DNA of 64,000 nt from the NCBI GenBank assembly GCA_030028905.1, contig JALDYZ010000003.1, positions 434,001-498,000 on the forward strand, in the 5' to 3' direction. The notes beneath the pieces were generated by a model, which was given only the letters and a program-made list of their open reading frames with translations, searched no databases and was not told the DNA's origin. Positions within the stretch are counted from its first letter, which is position 1. Each line of letters starts with the position of its first letter. A program made the translations under genes and the position numbers. The stretch is from Ferirhizobium litorale (GTDB lineage: Bacteria > Pseudomonadota > Alphaproteobacteria > Rhizobiales > Rhizobiaceae). Positions 6,675 to 14,685 of this stretch are shown here, piece after piece.

Positions 6675-9332
6675 ATGCAGACGGAACTCGGTCGGGTTCT
6701 CGACACGCTGCCTGGAATGGTGTTCAGCGCTCTTCCGGACGGACGCATCGATTTTGTAAATAAGGACTTGGCCGACTTTTCCGGCGTCCCGATGACCGAG
6801 ACAAACACGTGGGAATGGCCGGTGCACGCGGAACCTCCGGAGGAGTCGGTGATCGTCGAACGTTTTCGATCAAAGCTGTCTCTGGGTGAGCCATTCGAGA
6901 TGGATGTCCCAACCCTACGGGCTGACGGCGAAAGCCGCCTTCTGAGGGTCCGGTGCAACCCCATGCTCACAGACGGCAAGGTCCAGAAATGGTATGGTCT
7001 TGCCACCGAATGTGACCTTGCGAGCGGGGATAGTCGTTCCGAGCACGAAACGGACTTTCAGCGCATCGTGGATAGCATTCCTGTTCCAGTCGCGGTCACA
7101 ACACCGACTGGAGACGTTGAAGCATTGAACAATCCCGCTCTCGAATACTTCGGCATGACGCTGGAGGAACTGAAGAACTGGAAGGCGATCGAAGTCGTCC
7201 ACCCCGAAGACCTGCAGCATATCATCGCCGATCAGCTCGAAGCTCACAGCACAGGGACTTTCTACAATGTCGAAAGTCGCCATCTCCGTTCGGATGGCTT
7301 ATATCGGTGGCACAATGTGCTGGGCTTGCCATTCAAGGATCGCGACGGAAATATTCTGCGTTGGTTTCATCTTCTCGTCGACATCGATGACCGCAAAAGG
7401 GCTGAATTGGCGCTTGCCGCGCGCGAGCGCGAAGCGCAACTCGTATTGGAAAGTATCCCGGCCGGGATTGGCGTCCTGGCTCCAGATGGAGAGGTCGAAG
7501 CGATCAACGGACCGCTGCTGCGGTACTACGGACGCACGCTCGAGGAGCTGCGCGACTGGGGCAACACGGACGTTGTGCATCCGGACGACATGCCTCGAAT
7601 GATCACAGCCGTGTCGGATGCTATCACATCCGGATCTCCGTATGATACAGAAGTGCGTTTGCGGAGGGCCGACGGAGCACATCGCTGGTTTCAGATCACC
7701 GGACATCCCTTGAAATCGGAGGATGACAATATCGTCCGATGGTACGCACTCCACGTGGATATCAACGATCGGAAGCGGGCAGAAGAAGCGCTGGCGGAAC
7801 GCGAGCGCGAGTCCCGATTTATCATCGACGGCATAGCGGGAATGATTGCGATCTTTTCGCCGGACGCCAAATTGATTGGCGGTAACCAGCAGATAATCGA
7901 TTATTTCCAGCGCCCTATCGAGGAGCTCGACAACTGGGCAACGAATGGAATCACCCACCCCGACGATCTGCAGATCTGCATCGACAGCTTCATGGGAGCT
8001 ATCGCGACCGGAGAACCCTATGACTACGAGACCCGCTTCCTGCGGCATGATGGAACATGGCGCTGGTTTCAGCTTCGCGGGTTGCCATTGCGAAACACTG
8101 ACGGTCAGATTGTTCGTTGGTATGGCCTGCTGACGGACATAGACGATCGAAAGCGGACGGAGGAGAGCCTTCGCAGAAGCGAAGCCTTTCTTGCCGATGC
8201 CCAACGGCTCAGCAAAACGGGAAGCTTCTCACTCAAGCTCGGCACCGACGAGGTCACCTGGTCGGCGGAAACCTATCGCATCTTCGACGTCGATCCTTCA
8301 GCGAAGGTGACGCTACGCACGATTCTGTCGCGGCTGGATCACGACAGTTTCGGAAGGGTGCAGCGCGTACTCCAACGCGCGCGCGAAGGAAATGGCGACT
8401 TCGACTACGATATCACGCTCGTTATGCCCGATAAGTCGATGAAGCACGTTCGCGTGCTGGCGCACAGCGAGCGAAACAAGGACGGTGAGCAGGAACTGAC
8501 TGGCGCAGTGCAGGACGTAACTGAAAGCCGGCGGGCAGAAGAGACACTCAACGAGGTTCGGTCCGAGCTCGCCTATGTCACGCGCGTGACAAGCCTTGGC
8601 GTGCTAACGGCCTCGATCGCCCACGAGGTCAACCAGCCTCTTGCCGGGATCGTCACCAATGCGAGCACGTGCCTGCGCGTCCTGACTGCGGAACCGCCCA
8701 ACATGGAGGTCGCGAAAGACACAGCTCGCCGTATGATCCGCGACGCCAACCGGGCCGCGGAAGTGATCGTCAGGCTGCGGGCGCTGTTCAGCAGAAAACC
8801 TCCGACCATCGAGCCGATCGACATGAACGAGATCGCTAGCGAAGTGATCGCTTTGGCACTGAGCGACCTCCAGCGGGCGCGCGTGTCGGTCGCGACAGAT
8901 TTCGGCCATAGCCTGCCACGCGTCGCTGGTGCGCGTGTCCAGCTCCAGCAGGTGATCATGAACCTGCTGCGAAACGCAATCGAGGCTCTGGCTGGGATCA
9001 ACGACCGACCGAAGCAAATCGTTATCAAGACGCAAGCAGACCCGACAGGTGAGGTCCAGATCAGCGTGAGTGATGACGGAGTTGGATTCGGTTCGCAGGA
9101 AATGGGACGGATCTTCGACGCCTTCTATACCACGAAACCCGATGGCATGGGCATCGGGCTATCTGTCAGTCGATCCATAGTCGAAAGTCACAATGGACGG
9201 CTGTGGGCGAAGGCAAACAATAACCATGGCGCGACAGTTGCGTTTGCCATTCCGATATATGAGGTCGCCAGAGAATCTTGCGACGTTGAAGTGCGAGACA
9301 GGTCAGACTCGATCTCCGGGACAGTCCGATGA
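6675..9332 (+). CDS. Multi-PAS sensor histidine kinase (885 aa)
   Basis: A kinase without membrane segments, so presumably cytoplasmic. PAS-type domains start at about residues 5, 128, 251, 378 and 500; PAS2-PAS4 are near repeats of one another, each ending in a PAC segment such as RWFHLLVDIDDRKRAE. The His box has the phosphoacceptor His650 in SIAHEVNQPLAGI, followed by an HATPase domain (MNLLRNAIEAL N-box, [21 protein letters not shown]). The ATG at 6675 is preceded by GAAAGGAC; the open frame upstream has no PAS character. Its stop overlaps the start of the next receiver gene (ATGA), so they form a kinase/receiver pair. The tandem PAS array suggests redox or small-ligand sensing, but no haem or flavin ligand can be assigned by eye. 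Confidence 0.9.
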   Translation: MQTELGRVLDTLPGMVFSALPDGRIDFVNKDLADFSGVPMTETNTWEWPVHAEPPEESVIVERFRSKLSLGEPFEMDVPTLRADGESRLLRVRCNPMLTDGKVQKWYGLATECDLASGDSRSEHETDFQRIVDSIPVPVAVTTPTGDVEALNNPALEYFGMTLEELKNWKAIEVVHPEDLQHIIADQLEAHSTGTFYNVESRHLRSDGLYRWHNVLGLPFKDRDGNILRWFHLLVDIDDRKRAELALAAREREAQLVLESIPAGIGVLAPDGEVEAINGPLLRYYGRTLEELRDWGNTDVVHPDDMPRMITAVSDAITSGSPYDTEVRLRRADGAHRWFQITGHPLKSEDDNIVRWYALHVDINDRKRAEEALAERERESRFIIDGIAGMIAIFSPDAKLIGGNQQIIDYFQRPIEELDNWATNGITHPDDLQICIDSFMGAIATGEPYDYETRFLRHDGTWRWFQLRGLPLRNTDGQIVRWYGLLTDIDDRKRTEESLRRSEAFLADAQRLSKTGSFSLKLGTDEVTWSAETYRIFDVDPSAKVTLRTILSRLDHDSFGRVQRVLQRAREGNGDFDYDITLVMPDKSMKHVRVLAHSERNKDGEQELTGAVQDVTESRRAEETLNEVRSELAYVTRVTSLGVLTASIAHEVNQPLAGIVTNASTCLRVLTAEPPNMEVAKDTARRMIRDANRAAEVIVRLRALFSRKPPTIEPIDMNEIASEVIALALSDLQRARVSVATDFGHSLPRVAGARVQLQQVIMNLLRNAIEALAGINDRPKQIVIKTQADPTGEVQISVSDDGVGFGSQEMGRIFDAFYTTKPDGMGIGLSVSRSIVESHNGRLWAKANNNHGATVAFAIPIYEVARESCDVEVRDRSDSISGTVR

Positions 9333-9703
9333 GAAAGCGATCAAAGCTCGTATCAGTGATCGATGACGACGAGTCTGTACGAGAAGCTCTCCCAGACCTG
9401 CTCCGATCGTTCGGTCTGTCGGTGGAAGCATTTCCATCCGCGGAGGCCTTCCTCGAATCGCAAGCACTGGAGACCAGTGACGGCCTCATCCTGGACGTGG
9501 CGATGCCGGGCATGACAGGTCCCGAATTACAACGCGAACTTAGACGTAGAAACCTACGCGTTCCGATCATTTTTGTGACCGCATTCGCTGACGAGATGGT
9601 GCGCGCGCGCCTGATAAGTGACGGAGCGGTGGGGTGCCTGTTCAAACCGTTCAGTGATGACGAGCTGCAGAATGCGCTCCGCCTCGCTTCCCTCGTGACC
9701 TGA
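9329..9703 (+). CDS. FixJ-type receiver-only response regulator (124 aa)
   Basis: A stand-alone receiver with the acidic patch in SVIDDDESVRE, phosphoacceptor Asp in LILDVAMPGMTGPE, Thr in IFVTAFAD, and Lys in CLFKPFSD. It starts with an ATGA overlap on the multi-PAS kinase stop codon, so the two are translationally coupled and presumably cognate. It is clearly paralogous to the receiver at 6179-6547 (shared LDVAMPGM-GPEL and GAV-CLFKPFSD). There is no output domain; it may act through a phosphorelay or compete with a full-length regulator elsewhere. Confidence 0.9.
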   Translation: MRKRSKLVSVIDDDESVREALPDLLRSFGLSVEAFPSAEAFLESQALETSDGLILDVAMPGMTGPELQRELRRRNLRVPIIFVTAFADEMVRARLISDGAVGCLFKPFSDDELQNALRLASLVT

Positions 9704-10101
9704 CGGTCCCCTCGCAGACCTTGACGATGGAGACTAATGTCACATAGTTCGACAGCCCGCTGCCAACCCTTGTTTGAAGCATTGAGGCAGACGGTTAAGT
9801 CGAGTTCGTGAATCGCGATCGGAAAGGAGCACGGGGTTGCCGCTCTCGGTTGGGAAACTGGGCTGGGAAGAAGTCGCACATCCGGCGATATCGATGCCCT
9901 GAGTGGTGGAAGAGAAAGGCGCGGCTGTCGGGGCAAGGCTGCGAAGCGATCGCGGCCACTTCCGGCATTTCTGGATCAATGGTCCAACCTAACGGGCCGA
10001 GTATGACGATGCGCTTCTCCGCACCACAGTTTGGACGGCGGGGACATCGCGATAGCATTCATGACGTAAAGGCAGTGAAAGGGGTCTCGGTCAGTGATCG
10101 T

Positions 10102-10289
10102 TCATGCGCGACTGTTGACTTGTGCAGGGACATCGCGGGGGATCGAGAACGCGAATGTCGCACCTGGCCCTTCGGCATTGGACACTCCCCATAGCCGCCC
10201 GCCATGAGCTTCGATGATGGAACGGCTAATCGACAACCCTATGCCCATGCCATCAGTTTTTGTCGAATGGAAGGCTTGAAAAAGCTGTT
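10102..10289 (-). pseudogene. C-terminal fragment of a histidine kinase, cut by the IS3-family element
   Basis: Read on the minus strand, the 62 or so codons next to the IS encode the end of an HATPase domain: [19 protein letters not shown], then [14 protein letters not shown] and GATFAFSIP, ending at a TGA at 10102-10104. Everything upstream in the gene is missing because the insertion element starts at 10290. It is similar to, but distinct from, the tail of the multi-PAS kinase, so it represents a third kinase of the same type. Between 9704 and 10101 I see no convincing gene. Confidence 0.75.
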
Positions 10290-10322
10290 TGAATAGCCCC
10301 GAGTTTCGTAGACACCCCCGGG

Positions 10323-11327
10323 TTAGATTTTCTGCTGCTTCTCGAACTCTACGGGCGACAGCATTCCGTTCCTGACGTGCTTGCGTTTCGGGTTGTAGAA
10401 CATCTCGATGTAGTCGAACACATCCAGGCGAGCTTCATCGCGTGAACGGTAGACCCTGCGACGTATCCGCTCTCGCTTCAGAAGATTGAAGAAGCTCTCG
10501 GCCACCGCATTGTCATGGCAGTTGCCACGTCGGCTCATCGAGTGAACCAGATTGTGGTGCTTGAGGAACGAGGCCCAGTCCATGCTGGTGAACTGCGAAC
10601 CCTGATCCGAATGAATCAGCACCTTGTCCTTCGGCTTTCGCTTCCACACCGCCATGAGCAGAGCCTGCAATACGACGTCCGTGGTCTGTCGGCTCTGCAT
10701 CGCCCAGCCGATGACCCGGCGGGAATAGAGATCGATGACGACCGCAAGGTAAGCGAAGCCCTCGCAGGTTCGGATGTAGGTGATGTCCGTGACCCAGGCC
10801 TTGTCCGGAGCCGCGACGTCGAATTGCCGGTCGAGTGTGTTGTCGATAGCGACGGCAGGCCTGCCGCCATAGATGCCGGGACGGCGCTTGTAGCCGATCT
10901 GCGCCTTGATCCCGGCGAGACGCGTCAGACGCGCGACCCGGTTCGGGCTGCACATCTCTCCCTGATCGAGAAGGTCGTCGTGCAGCTTGCGATAACCGTA
11001 GACCTTGCCGCTCTCTTCCCATGCCTTCAGGAGCAGATCGGTCTGTCGCTTGTCCTCGTTGGCTCGCCTGCTCAGCGGGTTCTTCAGCCAAGCATAAAAC
11101 CCACTCGGATGAACCCGCAGAAGGCGGCACATCGTCCGCACCGAAAACTGCAAGCGATGCAGGGCAATGAACGCGTACTTCACTTTGCATCCCTGGCGAA
11201 ATACGCGGCCGCTTTTTTTAGGATGTCGCGCTCCTCGGTGACGCGAGCCAGTTCCTTCTTCAGCCGCCTGATCTCTTCGGCCTCGTCGTTGCTCTTGGTG
11301 TTCGACGCGGCGAACTTCTTCTTCCAC
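10323..11327 (-). CDS. IS3-family transposase OrfB (DDE integrase)
   Basis: The catalytic part begins near 11180 ([19 protein letters not shown]), after an overlap with orfA in another frame. The DDE residues are visible as WVTDITYI (first Asp), IHSDQGSQF (second Asp) and [14 protein letters not shown] (Glu), and an HTH_21-like region precedes the core. The protein acts as an OrfAB fusion made by programmed -1 frameshifting. The frame is open to the end, so the element may still be active. Confidence 0.92.
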   Translation of the reverse strand: MEEEVRRVEHQEQRRGRRDQAAEEGTGSRHRGARHPKKSGRVFRQGCKVKYAFIALHRLQFSVRTMCRLLRVHPSGFYAWLKNPLSRRANEDKRQTDLLLKAWEESGKVYGYRKLHDDLLDQGEMCSPNRVARLTRLAGIKAQIGYKRRPGIYGGRPAVAIDNTLDRQFDVAAPDKAWVTDITYIRTCEGFAYLAVVIDLYSRRVIGWAMQSRQTTDVVLQALLMAVWKRKPKDKVLIHSDQGSQFTSMDWASFLKHHNLVHSMSRRGNCHDNAVAESFFNLLKRERIRRRVYRSRDEARLDVFDYIEMFYNPKRKHVRNGMLSPVEFEKQQKI

Positions 11328-11449
11328 TCGTAGAGCGAATGCTGGCTTACGCCGAGACGCTGCGAAACCTCCGCAACCGGATAGCCTCGCTCCGTAATCT
11401 GACGAACAGCGTCGCGCTTAAAATCTTCGCTGAAATTCGATTTGCTCAT
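11180..11449 (-). CDS. IS3-family transposase OrfA (89 aa)
   Basis: A small HTH_Tnp_1 protein: SEDFKRDAVRQITERGYPV, then [22 protein letters not shown], followed by a leucine-zipper-like coiled coil ([22 protein letters not shown]). It binds the IS ends and supplies the N-terminal part of the OrfAB transposase. The run of seven A residues near its end (11213-11219 on the complementary strand) is where the ribosome would shift into orfB. Confidence 0.92.
   Translation of the reverse strand: MSKSNFSEDFKRDAVRQITERGYPVAEVSQRLGVSQHSLYEWKKKFAASNTKSNDEAEEIRRLKKELARVTEERDILKKAAAYFARDAK
11212..11219 (-). other. Programmed frameshift slippery site (A7G)
   Basis: On the coding strand the sequence is CTAAAAAAAGCGG inside the orfA-orfB overlap. 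Seven A followed by G is the classical -1 slippery string of IS3-family elements and would yield the OrfAB fusion transposase. Confidence 0.8.
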
Positions 11450-11501
11450 GATGCTCTTCTTGCCTCAAAATTAGGAAAGAAGGCGTCTACAAATCTAGGG
11501 G

Positions 11502-12590
11502 CTATTCACCAATCTCGGTCAGTCGCATGGTGTACCACGCGGTGATCCCGCCCTCTGGGGCATCTGGGAATCTGGGAAAGAGCGGCTCAGGTATCCGGTC
11601 TGCTTTCCAGAGGTCGGGAAGTGAAGGCTCAAGGACGAGCGCACGAGCAAGACCGACAATATCGACTGCACCGCTTGCCACAGCGTCTTCGGCCTGCGCG
11701 CGCGTCTTAAAGCCGCCTGTCAGCATAACGGGTTTGGTCGTTTCAGCGCGGGCGCGCTTTGCGAATTCGAGGAAGTAGGGCCCGCGTCCTTTTCCGTCGG
11801 AGGCGGACTTTGCTCCGGGGAAATAAGTCCCGCCGCTGATGTCGATCAAATCGACCGAAGACCGGTCCAGCGCCGCCACCACCTTGAGCGCGTCTTCCGC
11901 GTCGAACCCGCCCTCAAGCTGGTCGGAGGAATTGAGTTTCACAGCGATGGGGAAATCTGGTCCGACAGCGGCGCGAGTTGCATCGATAGCTTCCAGAAGA
12001 GGTCGCATGCGATTGGCGATTGCTCCTCCGTATTCATCGTTCCGCTTGTTGAACAGCGGCGAAAGGAACTGGCTAAGCAAAAATCCACGAGCCGCGTGAA
12101 TTTGAACGCCGCCAAAACCGGCCTGCTGCGCTAACCGGGCTGTTCTCGCAAATTCCGACGGCAGTTGACGTAGTTCGTCCAATGATATTTCCGCGCAGTG
12201 AAGACCCGGCAAATCGAGGGCACTCGGGCCTTTAGGTCTACTGGTCGGCGCGTAGGCAAGCGCCCCAGCGTGACCAAGCTGCAGCCAGAGGTTGGTGTCG
12301 TTTTCGCTGCCATGTCGGGCAAGTTCCCGGAACCGGTAAAGATCGGAGGCTTCGTTGAGCACCAGATTGCCGGGGTTCTCGGCGTAGCCGGAGGTGAGCT
12401 GCACCTCGCCGATGATGGATACGGCCAGCCCACCGGCGGCCCAGCGCTGATACAACCTGATCTGTTCGGCGGTTGGATGGCCGGTTCCGTCGCCCAGGGA
12501 ATCCGACATTGCTGATTTCGCAATCCGATTTTTGAGGGTCACACCGCAAGGCAGTTGCAGCGGTTCGAACAGAGTTCCACGGTGTTGCAT
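11502..12590 (-). CDS. Old-yellow-enzyme-type NADH:flavin oxidoreductase (about 362 aa)
   Basis: An FMN-dependent TIM-barrel ene-reductase. The N-terminus has LFEPLQLPCGVTLKNRIAKS, the FMN segment follows, then LWLQLGHAGA, a GGVQIHAARGFLLSQFLSP segment typical of the family (here HAARGF instead of HGAHGY), and VMLTGGFKTRAQAE with DIVGLARAL at the C-terminal phosphate site. I prefer the ATG at 12590 (GGGAA upstream) to the one at 12626. The stop codon lies inside the IS end, so the last residues (LTEIGE) have been trimmed or replaced by the insertion. It may still fold because the core is complete. Confidence 0.83.
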   Translation of the reverse strand: MQHRGTLFEPLQLPCGVTLKNRIAKSAMSDSLGDGTGHPTAEQIRLYQRWAAGGLAVSIIGEVQLTSGYAENPGNLVLNEASDLYRFRELARHGSENDTNLWLQLGHAGALAYAPTSRPKGPSALDLPGLHCAEISLDELRQLPSEFARTARLAQQAGFGGVQIHAARGFLLSQFLSPLFNKRNDEYGGAIANRMRPLLEAIDATRAAVGPDFPIAVKLNSSDQLEGGFDAEDALKVVAALDRSSVDLIDISGGTYFPGAKSASDGKGRGPYFLEFAKRARAETTKPVMLTGGFKTRAQAEDAVASGAVDIVGLARALVLEPSLPDLWKADRIPEPLFPRFPDAPEGGITAWYTMRLTEIGE

Positions 12591-12806
12591 CGATATTTCC
12601 CGACGATGATTCCGATTTTCATTCAAGAAAGCTCATGACACCGCAACACGAAATCGGGTGCGGTCTCTGCTGACAGACCATTGAACTTGAGCCTAGCAGC
12701 TTGTGCATGCGACATGCCCTCATGATCGAATTGGCTATAGTTTGACGCCGCGCCACCGCACAGACTGTCACACCCGCCCAACTCATAATTCTCTGCAGCT
12801 ACTCAC

Positions 12807-13757
12807 TCATCGGAACGAGGCACGGATCTCCTCAATGGTCTGATCCGGAGCCTGCAAGTGCGGATAGTGGCCGATGCCGGGAAGGAGCTTCAGTTCCGCA
12901 TTGATCCTCTCAGCGAACTCGACGCCCAAATTCCTGTCGATGTAGATGTCCTTTTCACCCCAGATCACCGTCACCGGGGTCTTGAGCTTGTCCAGATTGG
13001 CTTCCAGGTAGTCCTCGTCACGCGTGAAGTGCGCGTAGTAGTGAAAAAAGGCGTCCGCTGAAGTAAGCTTGCCATGGCTCCATCCGCTTGCCATGTCCTC
13101 CCTGTATTCGGCGGATAGGTCGAATTTCGCTTGCGCTGGCAAGCCCCTCGTGAAAGCGTTTTCCAGAATTTCGGCCCATGTCTTGTTCATGTAGGCGCGG
13201 GTCTTGCTCGCCGCCGGCTCCGTCTTCAGGTTGCGCAGGCTCTCGTACATATATTGTGGCCGGTTAAAGGGCGCGAAATCGCCGACGATGATCGTCCGGG
13301 CAACGTCCGGCTCATCCAGCGCCAGAAGAAGCGCCGGCAATGCGCCGATGTCGGTCGCGTAGATCGTGAGCCTGGATCGGTCGATGTTTGCCGCCTCGAT
13401 ATAGCCCTTCAGGATGCGCGCGTAGTCTCTCGGCGCATAAGAAAACCTGTCGGCTGCCGGTCTCGATGACAGGCCGTAGCCCGGCCAGTCGATGGCGTGC
13501 ACCTCGTAGTCGTCGGCCAGGGCGAACGAAACGTCTCTCCAGGCGCACAGTGTCTCGGGAAACCCGTGCAGAAGAAGGACCGTTCCTTGCGGCTTGGCAC
13601 TATGCACCACCATTCGCCTGAGAGTGATGTCGGGGTCGATCTCGACATAGCCGATTTCGGGTTTCGCTGCGTTCGCGGGACCGTTTTCACCGCATCCCCA
13701 GGCGATCGACGAGCTGAGTGCGAGGGCGAAAATTGCAGGAAGGGAGCGTCTGAGCAT
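12807..13757 (-). CDS. Exported alpha/beta hydrolase, epoxide-hydrolase-like (316 aa)
   Basis: The first 30 residues form a Sec-type signal (RRSLPAIFALALSSSIAWGC), so the enzyme is probably periplasmic. The fold is given by LLLHGFPETLCAWRD (HGFP oxyanion motif), a WPGYGLSSRP segment, the nucleophile elbow IYATDIGALPALLLAL with Asp rather than Ser, and a late GIGHYPHLQAP with the catalytic His. An Asp nucleophile points to epoxide hydrolase or haloalkane-dehalogenase-type chemistry. It is the last gene of a likely tetR-DUF2798-hydrolase operon (28-bp gap). The substrate is unknown. Confidence 0.85.
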   Translation of the reverse strand: MLRRSLPAIFALALSSSIAWGCGENGPANAAKPEIGYVEIDPDITLRRMVVHSAKPQGTVLLLHGFPETLCAWRDVSFALADDYEVHAIDWPGYGLSSRPAADRFSYAPRDYARILKGYIEAANIDRSRLTIYATDIGALPALLLALDEPDVARTIIVGDFAPFNRPQYMYESLRNLKTEPAASKTRAYMNKTWAEILENAFTRGLPAQAKFDLSAEYREDMASGWSHGKLTSADAFFHYYAHFTRDEDYLEANLDKLKTPVTVIWGEKDIYIDRNLGVEFAERINAELKLLPGIGHYPHLQAPDQTIEEIRASFR

Positions 13758-13785
13758 CTTGGCTGTCCTTGGTCCCTATGCCCGT

Positions 13786-14007
13786 TCACCGAACGATCTG
13801 GTCGACCAGCGCCTGCAGCCGGGGCCCGATCAACAGGATGGCGGGGATGACGATCACGTATCCGACCGCCCACGATCGCAGCCAGGACAGGGCGAAAGTT
13901 TCGGAAAACCCGATATTGAGGGCGAGCAGCACGAACGAGATGATTCCGGTCGTCACGATGCCCATCAAAAGCGCAAAGGCAATTTTCCGTTTCAGATGCA
14001 TGTTCAT
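13786..14007 (-). CDS. DUF2798 membrane protein (73 aa)
   Basis: A small protein with two predicted membrane helices (IAFALLMGIVTTGIISFVLLAL and WAVGYVIVIPAILLIGP) separated by a short loop with SWLRSW, the usual layout of DUF2798. A ribosome-binding site (GGAGAGA) precedes the ATG. It lies between the TetR gene (23 bp) and the alpha/beta hydrolase gene (28 bp) and is presumably co-regulated with both. The family has no established function. Confidence 0.8.
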   Translation of the reverse strand: MNMHLKRKIAFALLMGIVTTGIISFVLLALNIGFSETFALSWLRSWAVGYVIVIPAILLIGPRLQALVDQIVR

Positions 14008-14030
14008 GGGTCTCTCCTCTTGGTGCCCGA

Positions 14031-14618
14031 CTACGCGAGCTCGTATATCGTTCGTTCAATCGCTGGCATGACTGCCGCGCGGTACCCGGCATTGCCGGTC
14101 AGTTGGGAAATCATGAGTGCCCCCTCGATCAGAGCGATCAACGTGACGGCTGTCTGCTCGGCATCGACACCGGCGCGGAATTCTCCGGCGGCAATGCCGG
14201 CCTCGACGACTGCGACGATGTTGTGCTTCCAGCCGTCGAACGCCTTCACGGCCTCTGCCCGCAGACTGGGGTGCGTGTCGTCCGCTTCCACAGCGGTGTT
14301 CAGCAAGGGGCAGCCGCCCTCAGGGAAATCGCAGGACTGCAGGTCCGCATAGACGCCCATGAGGGAAAGCAGCTTCCCCTTGCTGGTCGGGTGCTTGTCC
14401 ATTTGCGCCCGCACCATCGACTTCACGCGTTGCCAGTTGTGCCCGAAGGCAGCCAGAGCGACCTCGTCCTTGTTGGCGAAGTTGCCGTAGATGCTCCCCT
14501 TCGTCAGTCCGGTCGCCTCGGTCATGTCGGCAATCGACGTGCCGGCATAACCCTTGGCGTTGAAGATCGGGGCCGTCCTCTCGACGATGAACTGGCGGGT
14601 TCTTTCAGCTTTTGTCAT
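14031..14618 (-). CDS. TetR-family transcriptional regulator (195 aa)
   Basis: An N-terminal HTH typical of TetR: TRQFIVERTAPIFNAKGYAGTS, then IADMTEATGLTKGSIYGNFANKD, followed by an all-helical ligand domain with a C-terminal segment like the TetR_C_6/YxaF type. The ATG at 14618 sits 9 bp from a perfect 16-bp palindrome, which it most likely binds for autoregulation. The two genes downstream (DUF2798, epoxide-hydrolase-like) would be controlled with it. The inducer is not known; the enzymes around it suggest an electrophile such as an epoxide or aldehyde. Confidence 0.9.
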   Translation of the reverse strand: MTKAERTRQFIVERTAPIFNAKGYAGTSIADMTEATGLTKGSIYGNFANKDEVALAAFGHNWQRVKSMVRAQMDKHPTSKGKLLSLMGVYADLQSCDFPEGGCPLLNTAVEADDTHPSLRAEAVKAFDGWKHNIVAVVEAGIAAGEFRAGVDAEQTAVTLIALIEGALMISQLTGNAGYRAAVMPAIERTIYELA

Positions 14619-14626
14619 GATCGAAA

Positions 14627-14642
14627 TATACCGATCGGTATA
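14627..14642. promoter_or_regulatory. TetR operator palindrome
   Basis: TATACCGATCGGTATA is a perfect 16-bp inverted repeat 9 bp upstream of the tetR start, in the gap between tetR and the epoxide hydrolase gene. Its position and symmetry are those of a TetR autoregulatory operator. Confidence 0.8.
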
Positions 14643-14685
14643 ATTTATGTCAAGGGAGTTCGCCCCTTTCAAACCGCGGTCCGCT

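Larger units (their letters stand above)
10290..11508 (-). mobile_element. IS3-family insertion sequence, complete
   Basis: The element is about 1219 bp. The left end reads TGAATAGCCCCGAGTTTCG and the right end, read inward, TGAATAGCCCCTAGATTTG, so the terminal inverted repeats match closely. It carries overlapping orfA and orfB with a frameshift site, as in the IS3 family. The four bases outside each end (TGTT on the left, CCAA on the right) do not match, so no target-site duplication is visible. The left flank is a truncated kinase and the right flank the 3' end of an ene-reductase gene. Confidence 0.9.
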
